A DNA stretch of 37,553 nucleotides from a virus, in IMG/VR virus record IMGVR_UViG_3300019754_000010, positions 1 to 37,553 of that record; one strand, written 5' to 3'. This document shows, piece by piece, positions 1 to 10,078 of this stretch. Each line of letters begins with the position of its first letter. Position 1 is the stretch's first letter. Under the pieces are notes generated by a model that did not search any database, was not told the DNA's origin, and saw nothing but the letters and a program-made list of their open reading frames with translations. A program made the position numbers and the translations under genes.

Positions 1-123
1 TCATTTTTTTTCTATCATTATTTTTTCTGCCATAATGAAAGTTTTTAATTTTTGCATGTTCTTTTTTCATTTGGCTGTACCATCTACAGATAATTCTTGA
101 AATTCTACTATTAATTTTTGTCA
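1..123. repeat. Terminal direct repeat, left copy
   Basis: These 123 bases are identical to 37431-37553. They lie inside the primase-helicase gene. Removing one copy lets the reading frame run without a break from base 1 into base 37430, and the joined protein keeps the expected order of SF3-helicase motifs. This is what an assembler leaves at the ends of a circular or circularly permuted contig. A true short terminal repeat is possible, but it would cut an essential gene. Confidence 0.95.
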
Positions 124-1719
124 AGAATATGCCGAAAATCTACTTTCTAAACTATCTTGAGTTAATCAAATTTGTGTATTATTTTCTCAAAAAATTTGTT
201 CTAGTAATTTTACAAATAAACCTTTTCAAGTTCATCATACTCCATGAAAAACTACAGCAGGGATCAAAACATCATTTAAATGGGTATATTTATAGATAAT
301 AGCTTCAAGTAACCATAGAGCATTTTCTACATTATTATTACAAAGATTATCTATTAAAAATTTTATTTCTGGATGTACTTCTGGTTTTTTACTAGGATGG
401 ATCATTTTTGATTTATCCAGTAAATTATAATATCATTTTTTTCATCCATCCAAATAACAGATTCATTCATAAGTTGGTATAGCTCTACTCATTCTGATGT
501 CTTCTAATTCTTTTGGTTTTACAAATAAATGTCTTGCTAAAGTGTAAGATCATTTAAAATTAAAATCTTTTACATCAAAATATTCCATTTTTGTATTATT
601 ATAAAAAAATCTATCTTTATATAATACTGGAGTTTCTTCTTTTTTTGTTGGTTTTTCTAATTCTTTTTTTGCAGTTTCAAGATCTAATATTTCAGAATTT
701 TCAAGAAGTTCTTCAAAATCTTCTTTTGTATATCACATATTAAATAGATCATTTACATCAAAATCTTTTTTTCACTCTATTTCTGGATAAATAATTCTTC
801 TTACAGGTCTTCAAATTTTTTTAACTAATTCTTTATTTGCTTTAATTCATGCTGGATCATTATCATAAAAACTAATTACTTTTTTAACTTTCTTTACTTT
901 TGATTGGATTTTATCAGCTCATGCAGAAACTCCTCACAAATTTCAAATAACACTTTCAAAACCAAGAATTTTTAATATTGCATAATCTGCTTCTCATTCA
1001 ACTATTATTACATAGTCATCAGAAATTTTATCATATATTATTCAAGTAGAAAATTCAAATTCTCATTTATAATCTTTTGGCTTTCAAATAGAAACACTTT
1101 TTAGAGCTCATCATTTATAGATAAATTTTTCTCCATCTGTTCTTCTGATTTTAGCACCAGTTAAAGTTTTTTCATCATCTCAATTTAGACAAGGAAAAAT
1201 AATAACATCTTTATAAATTGAATCTTTACCAATTCCAGAAATCCGAACATTTTCACAAAATCAAAATTCTTTTGCCAGTTCATTTATTGGATCTTTAAAT
1301 TGTTGGATTTGATCATAACCTACTCATCTTTTTTCTAACCATCTGGAAAATCAAGAAGTATTTCAAGTCATTCTATAATTTTCAAAATTTTCAGCAAGAT
1401 CAGCTCTTTTAGGGGATTTTTTAAACTCTGTTTTTTCTCACTCTATTCAATATGTTTCACAAAGGTATTTTATAGAATCTTTTAATTCTATTTTTTGAAA
1501 ATGGATTTCAAAATCTATAATTGTTCATGCTCCAAGGTGTTCAGAAAAATCTTTATATCATTTAGATCTATCTACCCAAACACATAAACTTGCATCATGA
1601 TCATCTTTATGTGCTGTAAAAAAAACTTTTCATTGTTTTTCTTTTCAGTCTTGTCAGAGCCTTTTTTTAACATGTTCTAGCAAATCCACTTCTTTTTTTA
1701 TTCTATCACTAGCTTTCAT
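1..1719 (-). CDS. Primase-SF3 helicase, N-terminal 573 codons
   Basis: This is the N-terminal part of a 769-aa replication protein that continues at 37430-36840 across the contig junction. Residues about 34-70 resemble the CHC2 zinc-binding region of DnaG-type primases, keeping the TAHKDDHDASL and GAGTIIDF segments, but the zinc cysteines are absent. A Toprim domain follows, with VEGEAD near residue 240 and FYDNDPAG near 284. A P-loop helicase begins with GVGGTGKG near residue 493, as in D5/DUF5906-type SF3 helicases. The expected roles are primer synthesis and unwinding at the phage fork. The gene follows the 83-aa gene at 1750-2001, and both lie downstream of the promoter at 2038-2065. The start is the first ATG of the frame. 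Confidence 0.88.
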
Positions 1720-1749
1720 TAATTATTAAATTAATTTATAAATGTGGAT

Positions 1750-2001
1750 CTATTTTTTATTGTTTTCTTCTATTCTTTTTAATAAATCTTTTGCCTTTTT
1801 TGTTATAGGTCTAAGTTGCTCTAGTGATATTGGGTAATCTCATTTTTTAGTTCTTAATCATCCAATTTTTACCTTTACTGTTTTATTTTCTTTTAGCAAT
1901 TCTCATAGCTCAATATTACTATATCAATATTTAACTAATTTTTCTAAAATTTGTGCTGTTTCTTCCCTCAATTCTTTTTTAACTATTTTTTCTGGAATCA
2001 T
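1750..2001 (-). CDS. Hypothetical protein, 83 aa
   Basis: I do not recognise this small, charged, Lys/Glu-rich protein. It ends in TAG. A central stretch with GYSNIELGELL could be a short helix-turn-helix-like region, but that is a guess from helical pattern only. It is the first gene after the promoter at 2038-2065 and lies 30 bases upstream of the primase-helicase, so a role in replication or its control is plausible from context. Its start lies about 30 bases downstream of the expected transcription start. Confidence 0.72.
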
Positions 2002-2037
2002 TTTTTTTAAAGTTATTAATTATAAAATAGTATATTT

Positions 2038-2065
2038 ATTTTATTCTTTTTTTTATTTTTGTCAA
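2038..2065 (-). promoter_or_regulatory. Leftward promoter, TTGACA-16-TAAAAT
   Basis: On the minus strand the -35 is TTGACA (2060-2065) and the -10 is TAAAAT (2038-2043) with a 16-base spacer made almost only of A. The -35 and spacer are nearly the same as in the promoter at 5232-5259. It lies between a stop codon and the start of the 83-aa and primase genes. Confidence 0.7.
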
Positions 2066-2081
2066 AGTTTATTTTAAACTT

Positions 2082-2468
2082 TTATTTAAAATCTTCTTCA
2101 CTCATATTTAATAAATCACAACTACAAATTTGATCTTCTTCTGGTAGGTCAAATTGTTCATCTCAAGTTTTTTGACAAAAGTCGCAAACTTCTCATCTTT
2201 CAAGTTCAAATTTTAAACTTTTAATTAATCATTCTTTTGCTTTTTTTGTGTTTGCTATATGTATATATAAGCTTTCTTCTTCTTGTTTTTCTTTTTTTAT
2301 TACTCTACTTTCTCACTTTTTAAAAAATTGTTCACAGATATGTAAAAATTCATTTGTAATATCTTTTTTATCTCAAGTAAATTTTCTATGTCAATTTCAT
2401 AGATCTTTACTTTTCCCTAAAAATACTTTTTCTGCTAGGGATGCAAATCATAATCCTATATTTTTCAT
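2082..2468 (-). CDS. Hypothetical protein, Cys-rich C-terminus, 128 aa
   Basis: The function is not recognised. The N-terminal half contains a phage-like segment (FTGDKKDITNEFLH). The C-terminal third carries CDFC followed by CSC about 18 residues later, a likely zinc-binding or metal-binding knuckle. The acidic tail ends in TAA. It sits three bases after the stop of the 86-aa gene in the leftward early operon. Nothing in the sequence fixes the role. A regulator or nuclease accessory factor is possible. Confidence 0.72.
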
Positions 2469-2470
2469 GA

Positions 2471-2731
2471 TTATTTTTTTATTCAAATAAACTCTCAAGC
2501 CTCTAGTTCAAGAGGTGTTGGTGCTCTTAATGGTCATTTTATAGAATATTTTCCATTGATCAGAGTAGTTTTTTCTCAAGTTTTTACTTCTTTTTCTACT
2601 ATTTTTCAATCTATTTCTTTTTTGATTGTTCTAGTTTCTTCAAAATCTTCAATAGATTCAACCAAAATAAACTCTTTTTTTGCATACCGACTATACACTA
2701 TTTTATCTCAAACTTTTATATTTTTTAACAT
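2471..2731 (-). CDS. Hypothetical protein, 86 aa
   Basis: This is a small protein rich in beta-type residues and Lys/Glu, with no motif I recognise. Its N-terminus (IKVGDKIVYSRYAKKEF) looks like a small SH3/KOW-like beta barrel, as in many short phage proteins that begin with a GDKV segment. It ends with TAA just before the start of the 128-aa gene, which suggests one transcript. The name is hypothetical only. Confidence 0.72.
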
Positions 2732-2772
2732 GTGTAAAAATATTATTAAATTAAAATTGTAATTGTATTATA

Positions 2773-3102
2773 CTAAATTTCCTTAAGATCTAAAATAAAT
2801 TCTTTTTCAAATAATTCGATCATCATTTTTTCTAGCTTTTTTTTTGTTTCTACCATTTTTGTATCTATATTTGTTTTATTTATTTCAAAAATTTTTATTT
2901 CTATTTTTAATCTGTTATACATATCTACATCAAAAGTTTCCATTTTTCAGATTCAATGCCTAATATTCATTTGTGTCATCATAAAGGCGACTTTAAACAA
3001 TATTAATAATTCCAGATCATTTATAGTAGATCATTTTATTACTCATACTTTTGCATCAAGTATAGTTTTTTCTGTTTTTTTATCTTTTACTTCAACTATC
3101 AT
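2773..3102 (-). CDS. Hypothetical protein, 109 aa
   Basis: This is an unrecognised protein ending in TAG. The N-terminus (VEVKDKKTEKTILDAK) is beta-like and the C-terminal half is helical and charged, with heptad-like Leu/Ile/Met spacing (residues about 60-105), so a short coiled coil is likely. Its start overlaps the end of the preceding 104-aa gene by 23 bases, which suggests translational coupling. No function is proposed. Confidence 0.7.
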
Positions 3103-3394
3103 TTTCTTGATTATCAATAAAATAAATTAATCATTTTGAATCTTCTCTAATTTTTTTTCAAGCAGTTTTTAGTGTTTTTATTAGATAAAATGGATTTTTA
3201 AAATCATCTTTTCCTTTAAAATATTCTTCTTGTAGGCGATCTTTTAATATTAATTCCAGTAAAGATAGGCTTGAATTTATGTGATTTCACATACTTAATA
3301 AACTATGTCTTATTTTATGATATGGTACTTTTTTCATTATTTGCTCTGGATATTCTATATCCATTGATAATTTTTTATTTAAATCTTTTGACAT
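3080..3394 (-). CDS. Hypothetical protein, 104 aa
   Basis: This is an unrecognised, mostly helical protein. It contains the segment KIRHSLLSMGNHINSSLSLLELILKDR split over helices near residues 26-50 (not quoted in full). It starts four bases after the methyltransferase stop and overlaps the next gene by 23 bases, so the three genes are probably co-translated. Conserved-looking H, R and W residues are absent, so an enzyme role is unlikely. Confidence 0.7.
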
Positions 3395-3398
3395 AATA

Positions 3399-4157
3399 TT
3401 ATTTATTAAGAATTACAATAACAGTATTTACCATTGTTCCAGATTCCTTAAAAGCTCATTCTTCAACTTCTATAAATTCTGGATTTAAAGCTTTTAATTC
3501 TTCATGTAGCTTAGTTGTTTTATGTTGGATCATAGAAGATGCCACAGAAACGATTCTTCATCATTTTTCTAGTAAATCATACATGTGTAATATATGTTTT
3601 ACATCTTGATTTTTTGAAAATGGTGGATTTGCGATAATTTTGTTAAATTTTCATAAATCTTTTGCATAACATTCTAAAAAATCTCTGTTTATAACTCTAC
3701 AATCATCATTATAAAATTCTTTTTCTTTTAATACTTCAAAGCATTCTTTATTTAATTCTACTAATGTTTTTTTGTTTTTAATAATTAAATCAGAAATAGC
3801 TCATTTTCATGCACTTGGTTCTAAAACTATATCTGATTCTTTTAATTCTAATTCATCAATCATTGCTTGAGCTACTTTTTGTGGAGTTTCAAAGAATTGA
3901 AATTGTTTTTTAATCTCATCTAAGGTTTGAGTTTCCCCAGCCTCCAGAACCTCAAATAATGCTGATTCTAGTTCCTCTTGAGTTCAATTAAATACATGTC
4001 ATTTTTTTGATCTATTCCATTTTCCTCAAAGACTTTCTAAAATTTTATTTACTTCTAGATAATCTTTTCTATCTAATTGTATTTTTGGTAGAAAAAATAT
4101 ATTTTCTTCAAAAGATCCTTGATCTATAATATTTTTAATATTGTCAGTAATTTTCAT
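3399..4157 (-). CDS. DNA adenine-N6 methyltransferase
   Basis: This 252-aa protein has the two hallmarks of adenine-N6 methyltransferases. SAM-binding motif I is LEPSAGKG near residue 110 (the first Gly is a UGA codon), and the catalytic motif is IANPPF near residue 170. The order, motif I before NPPF, is that of the gamma type. The N-terminal 90 residues are a phage-specific extension that may recognise DNA or partners. A lone phage methyltransferase usually guards phage DNA against host restriction or marks replication sites. A second methyltransferase, of another type, lies at 28251-28889. Confidence 0.9.
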
Positions 4158-4180
4158 TTTTATAATTAGTTATTGTTAAA

Positions 4181-4399
4181 TTAAGAGGCTTCAAATTTTT
4201 CTGGTATTCTTTTTATATCTACCCATTGATTACATTTATTACAATTTCAATAACAATAATTAATGCTATCATTACTCATTAAATAGGTAGTCAATTCACA
4301 ATCCATTTCTTTTGTTTGGAAGTCTTGTCATTGTAGAGATTCTCAACAATGAGGACATTTAATATCTTTATCAATTTCTACTGTATCAAACATTCACAT
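4181..4399 (-). CDS. Small double zinc-ribbon protein, 72 aa
   Basis: This protein contains CPHCG near residue 14 and a second cluster CYGNCNKC near residue 48. Together they give the spacing of a four-cysteine zinc ribbon. Small zinc ribbons of this kind in phages usually bind nucleic acid or RNA polymerase, but there is no direct evidence here. The start used is the ATG at 4399. Another ATG two codons downstream (4393) is also possible. It ends 23 bases before the methyltransferase start. Confidence 0.75.
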
Positions 4400-4402
4400 A
4401 AT

Positions 4403-4621
4403 TTAGTAAGTTATTAAATTAAAAGTTTCGTAATATGTTAGAAATCCATCTATTGAAACTAAATTTATAAAATTTTGGATCTCTTTATTTGTTAAACAAT
4501 TTATATAAGATTTGATTTTTCAGTCTACCATGTGAGCTACTTCTGCTCTTTCAATATTAATTGAAAAATAATTTTCTGGATCTGGTGTAACTAAATTTCA
4601 TTGTGGTGTTACTTTTAACAT
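4403..4621 (-). CDS. Hypothetical protein, 72 aa
   Basis: No motif is recognised in this 72-aa protein. The N-terminus (MLKVTPQGNLVTPDPENYF) is Pro-rich and the rest is helical. It lies three bases before the zinc-ribbon gene and after a small GGATCC-flanked hairpin (4652-4669). Its place near the start of the leftward arm suggests early expression. Confidence 0.7.
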
Positions 4622-4651
4622 TTTTTTATATAATTATATTTTAAAATAGGT

Positions 4652-4669
4652 GGATCCAATTAAGGATCC
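4652..4669 (-). other. GGATCC inverted repeat with AATTAA loop
   Basis: Two GGATCC palindromes separated by six bases can form a 6-bp hairpin between two leftward genes. No U-run follows in the leftward direction, so it is more likely a processing site, partial attenuator or chance pair than a full terminator. Confidence 0.35.
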
Positions 4670-4683
4670 TTGAATTTTTTTTA

Positions 4684-5163
4684 TTAAGCCCGAGATGATG
4701 TAAAGAATGTTCTGTTTTCATCTTCAATTAAACTTGCAGAAGCATAACTATTTAAACTTATATCTCAGTAATTATTTATTCTTTTTGTTAATATTTCTTC
4801 ATCTCTGAATGAATCTTTAACTGGTTTTACATCTTCACTCATACTACTATGTGTTTCAACTCTTTCTGCTCCTATTCTTCTTAATTTCAATGTCATTCCC
4901 TTTTTTTCTATTACTTGGTAGAAATCTACATTAGTTTGTTCATATCCCCGAGAACTGTAAAACATTGATCATACTTTTCTTTTTTCTTTATATTCTTCAT
5001 GTGCTTTTAATCTACTTCTCATTGTTTCCATATATTCATTAATTCTTACTTCATTTGAGAATCTCCAACATTTAACAGTTCTACCTTTTGTATTTCTAAT
5101 TTCTATAGTTAATGCCTCAGTATTAATTATATATGTTCTAGCTCCAATTGTTTCAGTTTTCAT
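4684..5163 (-). CDS. Conserved phage/plasmid protein with GYEQTNVDFYQV domain
   Basis: This 159-aa protein is the first gene of the leftward arm. Residues about 74-86 read RGYEQTNVDFYQV, and the C-terminus has PVKDSF then SLNSYASA. I recognise this order from a family of unknown function found in phages, plasmids and mobile elements, often fused to antirestriction domains. A single UGA glycine near residue 65 joins what look like two ORFs in the standard code. The ATG at 5163 is chosen because it lies about 62 bases after the expected transcription start. An upstream in-frame ATG at 5259 falls inside the -35 box. Confidence 0.82.
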
Positions 5164-5231
5164 AATATATATGTAAAGTTTTAAAATAATTGTAGTTCTT
5201 TGAAATGTGTTATTTACTTGACTACATAGTA

Positions 5232-5259
5232 AGTATATACTTTTTTTTATTTTTGTCAA
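5232..5259 (-). promoter_or_regulatory. Leftward early promoter, TTGACA-16-TATACT
   Basis: On the minus strand a consensus -35 TTGACA (5254-5259) is followed by a 16-base A-rich spacer and TATACT (5232-5237). It faces the replication arm and sits about 70 bases before the first leftward start codon. Its -35 and spacer closely match those at 2038-2065 and 34534-34561. Confidence 0.78.
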
Positions 5260-5302
5260 AACTTTTTTTAACTTTTTTTTTATTTTATTCTATTTTGGTA
5301 AG

Positions 5303-5554
5303 GTTACAGTAACCTCTACATTGGGTTACAAGTGTTTTTTTCGCTTTATTACGGTATAGTTACACAAGTTACATTTATATTTAATTTAATATATATATAA
5401 TATAAAATAAAAAACCTAGAAGATTTTAAAAATTATAAAAAAAAAGACTGTGGGATTTTTTTCGCTTTTTTATGTGTTTTATGTAACCTTGGCTTTGTTA
5501 TCCTATAAAGTGAGTGTAACTTTTTTGTAACTGAATGTAACGGTTACATGTAAC
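5303..5554. repeat. TGTAAC/GTTACA hexamer array
   Basis: Exact hexamers lie at 5303, 5325, 5359 and 5368 (GTTACA), at 5482, 5515, 5526 and 5536 (TGTAAC), at 5543 (GTTACA) and at 5549 (TGTAAC). The spacing at the right end is 10-11 bases, about one helical turn. Two more TGTAAC lie just after terS (6114, 6122). Ten copies in 252 bases is far above chance for this base composition. It is probably a protein-binding array. Confidence 0.7.
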
Positions 5555-5614
5555 TTGCTTTTTTGATTGATATATATAATATATTTATAGAATTTATTTT
5601 TAATTTTTTTTAAT

Positions 5615-6106
5615 ATGTGAGTACATACAAAATTTAAAAAAGAATATATTGATCAATTAAAAGAATATTTTGATGTAGAATCAAATAGGATGGAAGAAAT
5701 TGTAACAACTGGTAAAAACGAATTTGAAAAGATAGAACCTAAAGAATTTGCTAATAATTTACCAACTCAACAAGGTTTTTGTTATAAAATTAAAATACAT
5801 CGTGATACTTTTAATCATTGGTGTAATCAAGCAAAAGATCCTAAATATATTTGAGAAGATAAGGAAGATAAAAAGCTTTTTTCCGACACATATCGCATGT
5901 GTAAAGAGAATCAAGAGAAAATTTGGCTTGAAAATTCACTTAAATGATTATATAACTGACAATTTGCTATCTTTATTTGAAAGAATGTTTTTTGATACAA
6001 AGATAAAATTGAAACAGATGTAAAACATTCATGAGAAATTAAGAACACTTGATCATTAATTGGGGCTCTAACATCTAAAAGAGATAAAACTGTAGTAAAT
6101 GATTAA
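5615..6106 (+). CDS. terS: Terminase small subunit (gp3-like)
   Basis: This 163-aa protein is likely the DNA-recognition subunit of the packaging motor. The segment LYNGQFAIFIGKNVFGYKDK (residues about 107-126) matches the recurring A-I-F-x-x-K-N-x-x-G-Y-x-D-K signature of DNA-packaging protein gp3-type small terminases. Three of its glycines are UGA. It is the first gene of the rightward arm and lies two genes before TerL. The ATG is directly followed by a UGA glycine codon. The adjoining TGTAAC array would be a natural binding site for this protein, but that is inference. Confidence 0.78.
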
Positions 6107-6144
6107 AAAATAGTGTAACTTTGTAACTTTTAACCAATCACATT

Positions 6145-6327
6145 ATGCAAAAAATAATAGATGCAATCGCTCATGAATTATGAGTAGCTATAAATGATCA
6201 TGATAAAACATTTGAGTGAAAAATGAACTGGTTTTTACATAGAAAAATTGAGGATCTTTGAACAATGCTAGATTCAGCTCAAGAATTACAAAAAAAAGAA
6301 AATGATTTAAAATCTAACAATCACTAA
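6145..6327 (+). CDS. Hypothetical protein, 60 aa
   Basis: This small helical protein lies between the two terminase genes. It is charged, with a Gln/Glu/Lys-rich C-terminus, and has no recognised motif. Its TAA shares its last base with the ATG of terL, so the two are probably translationally coupled. Position suggests a packaging accessory factor, without sequence proof. Confidence 0.72.
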
Positions 6328-7922
6328 TGAATAAACAAGAAGAATTAACAGCAATTCAAGAAGCTTTAAGCGACTGGAAAAATAGAATGCACTCTTGAAC
6401 TCTATATTATATACAAGATAAGAAAGCGAGAGTTGTTCCATTTATTCCAAATGATGATCAGCTTTATTTGAACGAGAATTTACATTATTTCAATGTGATA
6501 CCAAAAGCAAGGCAAAGAGGTTTTACAACTGATATTGACTTGTTTTTTACTGATCAATGTATATTTAATGAGAATATATCAGCTTGAATTATTGCAGATA
6601 CTCTAGAAAATGCTTATAAAATATTTCAAAAGAAAGTTAAATTTCCTTATGATAATTTAGGATGACCAAACACAGAAGAAAATTCAGACTTTTATAAACT
6701 TTGACAAAAAATTAAAGAAGAATGTAAAATTGTAAAGAACAATGAAAGTACACTAGAATTTAGTAATGGTTCTTCTATTTATGTTTCAACTTCATTTAGA
6801 TCTTGAACTTTACAATTTTTACATATCTCAGAGTTTTGAAAAATAGCTCACAAATCTCCAGAAAAAGCTCAAGAAATCATCTCGGGTGCAATGGAAGCTG
6901 TTTGAGAATGAGGATTAATCTTTATTGAATCAACAGCAGAGGGAAAAAATGAGTTTTATTTTATTGTTAAAGAAGCTGAACAATTACAACTTACTGGGAA
7001 AAAATTAAATCACTTAGAACCAAAACTATTTTTTGTTCCATGGTGGAAAGATCCAGAATATACTCTAGATGATCCACATCTAGAATTAACAACTGAAACA
7101 ATTAGATATTTTGAAAAGCTAGAAGAAGCTCATGAAATATTTTGATTAACGGAAAATCAAAAGAAATGGTGGCAAATGAAAAAGAAAAGGTTAAAAGGTA
7201 AGATGGGTAGAGAATATCCATCATTCTTAGAAGAAGCTTTTGAAGTTATTGTAGAATGAGCTTATTATAAAAAAGAGATCCAACAATTATTAAAAGATTG
7301 AAGATTATGTAAGTTTAATAGAGATCCAGCTTATCCAGTTCATCTGGCGACAGATTTATGAATGGCTGATGCAATGGCTTGTATCTTTTTTCAAATAATA
7401 TGAAAAGAAATAAGAATTATAGATCGGTTCAGATGATCAAATCTATCTGTTAAAGATTTACACACGGTTAAATTATCAAAACTTTGATATAAATTAGACT
7501 ATGTATTTACTCCTCATGATTGAGCGAAAAGAAGTCAAAATGATTGAGTTAGTACATCTGATTATTTCAGAGATTTATGATATAAGGTTAAACAATTAAC
7601 TAGAGATAATGCTATTATGGATAGAATAAATTTAGCTAGAGATATGTTTTCTAATCTTTGGGTAGATGAAAGACTAGAATGTTGAATTTGACCGAAATTA
7701 TTACCAATGAAACTACTGGATTTAATCGCTCAGTATAGAGAAAAAATGGATCATACATCTGGATTATGATTAGGTTATCCACTACATAATCACGAGTCTA
7801 GTCATGATGCTGATGCTTTATGATATATGTTTAGAGCTTGTAAATGGTTAGAGAATGAAAGACTAGATGAAGATGATTTTGTTTGAGAAGTTTATGAGGT
7901 TGATATTGATGATTGTTTTTAA
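6327..7922 (+). CDS. terL: Terminase large subunit
   Basis: This 531-aa protein is the ATP-driven packaging motor and DNA-cutting nuclease. The ATPase part has a degenerate Walker A, PKARQRGFTT (residues 59-68), a Walker B region LHISEFG near 165-171 and the coupling motif STAEG near 200. The nuclease part has ATDLGMADAMA starting near residue 341, the RNase H-like D-x-G-x-x-D motif, with its glycine encoded by UGA at 7359-7361. A late acidic motif HDADALG (near 490) completes the site. Length is normal for the family. This gene is one of the best proofs of the UGA=Gly code. Confidence 0.95.
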
Positions 7923-7984
7923 ATTTGTTAAATCTATAAAAATAATTATTATAATAAAAAATACTTACTTAATTTTTTTACATT

Positions 7985-9934
7985 ATGTCAATAATCTGGT
8001 CAAAACAAGAATCTGATGCTATTATAGAGGGTATCAAAGCTGATCCTAGTGCACTAAGAATGAAAGTAGAAAACATGTATCAAGCATGATTAACACATGT
8101 ACAATTAAAAAGAAACAAGAAAAGAAACCAATTAAAAAAATTATTCCCTACCCCAGAAAAACTTTGAAAAATTTATTCAAGAGTTATCTGGAAATATATG
8201 CAACTATTCATGTCGATCAATACATTAGATTGAATGGATGTTTCATTTATATCAAGATGAACTGATATTAGAGCACAAGAAGCTTGAAATAATGCTAATA
8301 AAGTGGCTAAAAATGACTATGAAACAATGGATAAGTTTGATCTAGACACATTGTCATCATGGAATATTTGAATTACTTGAAATGCTGTAGAAGTATTTAC
8401 TTGATATGATGAAGTAGAAGACCAGCCAATAGCTTGTACTGTTGATCCACTTGCAGTAGTTCCAGATCCTCAAGACTGGAGTTCAAGAGAAGTAAAAAGA
8501 TTTATTTGATTTGAAGAAAGGTTTGAATTTTGAGAACTTAGAGCAGATGATGAAAAAAATGGTTGATCATTAATGAATACTCATTTAATAATGAAATGAG
8601 CTACATCTACAGAAGTAAATCTAAACAAACAAGCTAGAGATAGTTCTCAAGGTTATAATACAATGGTTTGAGATGATGAAATAGCTGATATTTTGACTGT
8701 ATTCATTAAATATAATTGAAGAAAATATTACACAAAATGGGCTAATAGTAGAACATTATTAATATCTATTACAGAAGTAGAGCCAAGAACCAAAGCTCAA
8801 AAGAAAGATATTTCTAGAGTTAAATTCCCAGTAATTGTAAAAAGAGCTAAACCAATTTTCTGATCATGGTTTGGTATATCTATATTTGATGAAACAGAAC
8901 AATATCAAGACAATGAATCAATCTTATTAAATCTTGAAATGATCCTGGCAAGAAAAAATGCCATGTGAGCTGATAGATATATAAACACAAAAAAGATTGA
9001 TATAAAATCAATGAATCAAAAGAAGCCATGAGGTAGAAATGTTCCAGTCAAACTAAAAGATGATGAGAATATGAATAATGCTGTATGGATGGAACCGTTA
9101 GAAACCAATTGACAAATGCCACAATTGATGAGGCAAACATTGAAGCAAGGACTACAAGAAGAAACTGGATTATCAAGTATTGCTTTTGGTGTTTCTCCAG
9201 AATGAAACCAAACAAAAGCAGAGATAAATTCACTTACAAAAAATATAAATCAATTACTTTCATATTCAAATACATTGATGATGAAAGAGGAAAAATTATG
9301 GTGGGAGCTATGGTATGAATATTATGTTTATAATCTACCATCATCAAGTAAAAAGTATGTTACATTGACAAAATGACAAGGTATTTCAGATAATTTTGAG
9401 TTTAAAAGATCAGATTTCTTACTTGATTACCCAGTTATAGTAAAAGTAGTAAGTAAAGCAGAAGAAGAAAATAAGAAAAATAAAAGATTTGCTAGAAGAT
9501 CAGTTATGATTTGAACTGTTTTAGCTAACTTAAAACAATGAACTCATGCTTTTAATGAATATATGAGAAATTATATGAGTGATGGATGATTTGAGAGAGA
9601 TGAATATATGCAATATTTTGACTATACACCATCAGAAACTAGAGCTTTACAATGATTAAATCTATTAAATGCTTTCCAAGAAAAGCCAAACTCTCCAGAA
9701 CAATGAGAAGATTATCAATCATTTATAAATATTTACTCTTTAGCTAAAGATTCTCCAGCTAAACAAGAAATTATTGATGAATATATGAATGCTTATATGT
9801 GAGAACAATTAAACAATCCAGCACCACAAGAAATGTGAAAAGTAGACAAAATGGGTCAAGCTCAAGCATGAAACATTGTAGCAAGTGAATTATCTGAGAA
9901 TAATAGTTCGGAAGCAGTCGGAGCAAATGTTTAA
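7985..9934 (+). CDS. Portal protein
   Basis: This 649-aa protein directly follows TerL and precedes scaffold and capsid genes, the standard place for the dodecameric portal. It contains a long helical N-terminus, a region with DPLAVVPDPQDW (near residue 158), and later ETGLSSIAFGVSPEGNQTKAE spread around residue 395, which matches the late helix and tunnel region of large podo/siphophage portals. The C-terminal 100 residues are Gln/Asn/Pro-rich. The length is at the upper end for portals. Identity rests mainly on position and overall pattern. Confidence 0.82.
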
Positions 9935-9986
9935 AAAAGATTTGTCTTTTGATTGAAAATTATTATTATAAATTTATAACAAAAAT

Positions 9987-10065
9987 CCAATCACAAAAGC
10001 TTATATACTAGAAGCATCTACTTGTGATTGGGTGGGTGTTTCTACTATATAAGCTTTTATTTTTA
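9987..10065 (+). terminator. Interleaved pseudoknot/terminator after portal
   Basis: A long hairpin pairs 9995-10007 with 10046-10058 (13 bp), continues past one mismatch for 8-9 more pairs, and is followed by TTTTATTTTT. Its loop contains 10022-10031, which is complementary over 10 bases to 9987-9996 upstream. The two pairings are interleaved, so the RNA can form either a pseudoknot or two alternative folds. This looks like a terminator or attenuator between the portal gene and the Acb2-like gene. Confidence 0.62.
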
Positions 10066-10078
10066 ACTATATTTAAAG

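Larger units (their letters stand above)
5164..5614. promoter_or_regulatory. Divergent control region with TGTAAC array
   Basis: This 451-base gene-free region separates the two arms. It holds a leftward promoter (5232-5259) and ten TGTAAC/GTTACA hexamers between 5303 and 5554. The left four are GTTACA and the right ones mainly TGTAAC, and the two clusters flank an AT tract near 5380-5420. It also holds the palindromes GGTTACAGTAACC and TGTAACGGTTACA. TerS starts at 5615, so the array could be an operator, an origin with iterons, or a packaging site. A weak rightward promoter (TTGCTT, 16 bases, TAATAT at 5577-5582) lies just after the last hexamer. Confidence 0.6.

Noticed and set aside
2248-2762. 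Plus-strand open frames rich in Phe/Ser/Leu
   Set aside because: They are antisense to the 128-aa and 86-aa leftward genes, which have better protein composition, tight spacing and use only UAA/UAG stops with UGA=Gly.
4765-5259. Two adjacent leftward genes of 66 and 96 codons
   Set aside because: They are one frame joined by a UGA glycine codon. The joined protein matches one known domain family from end to end.
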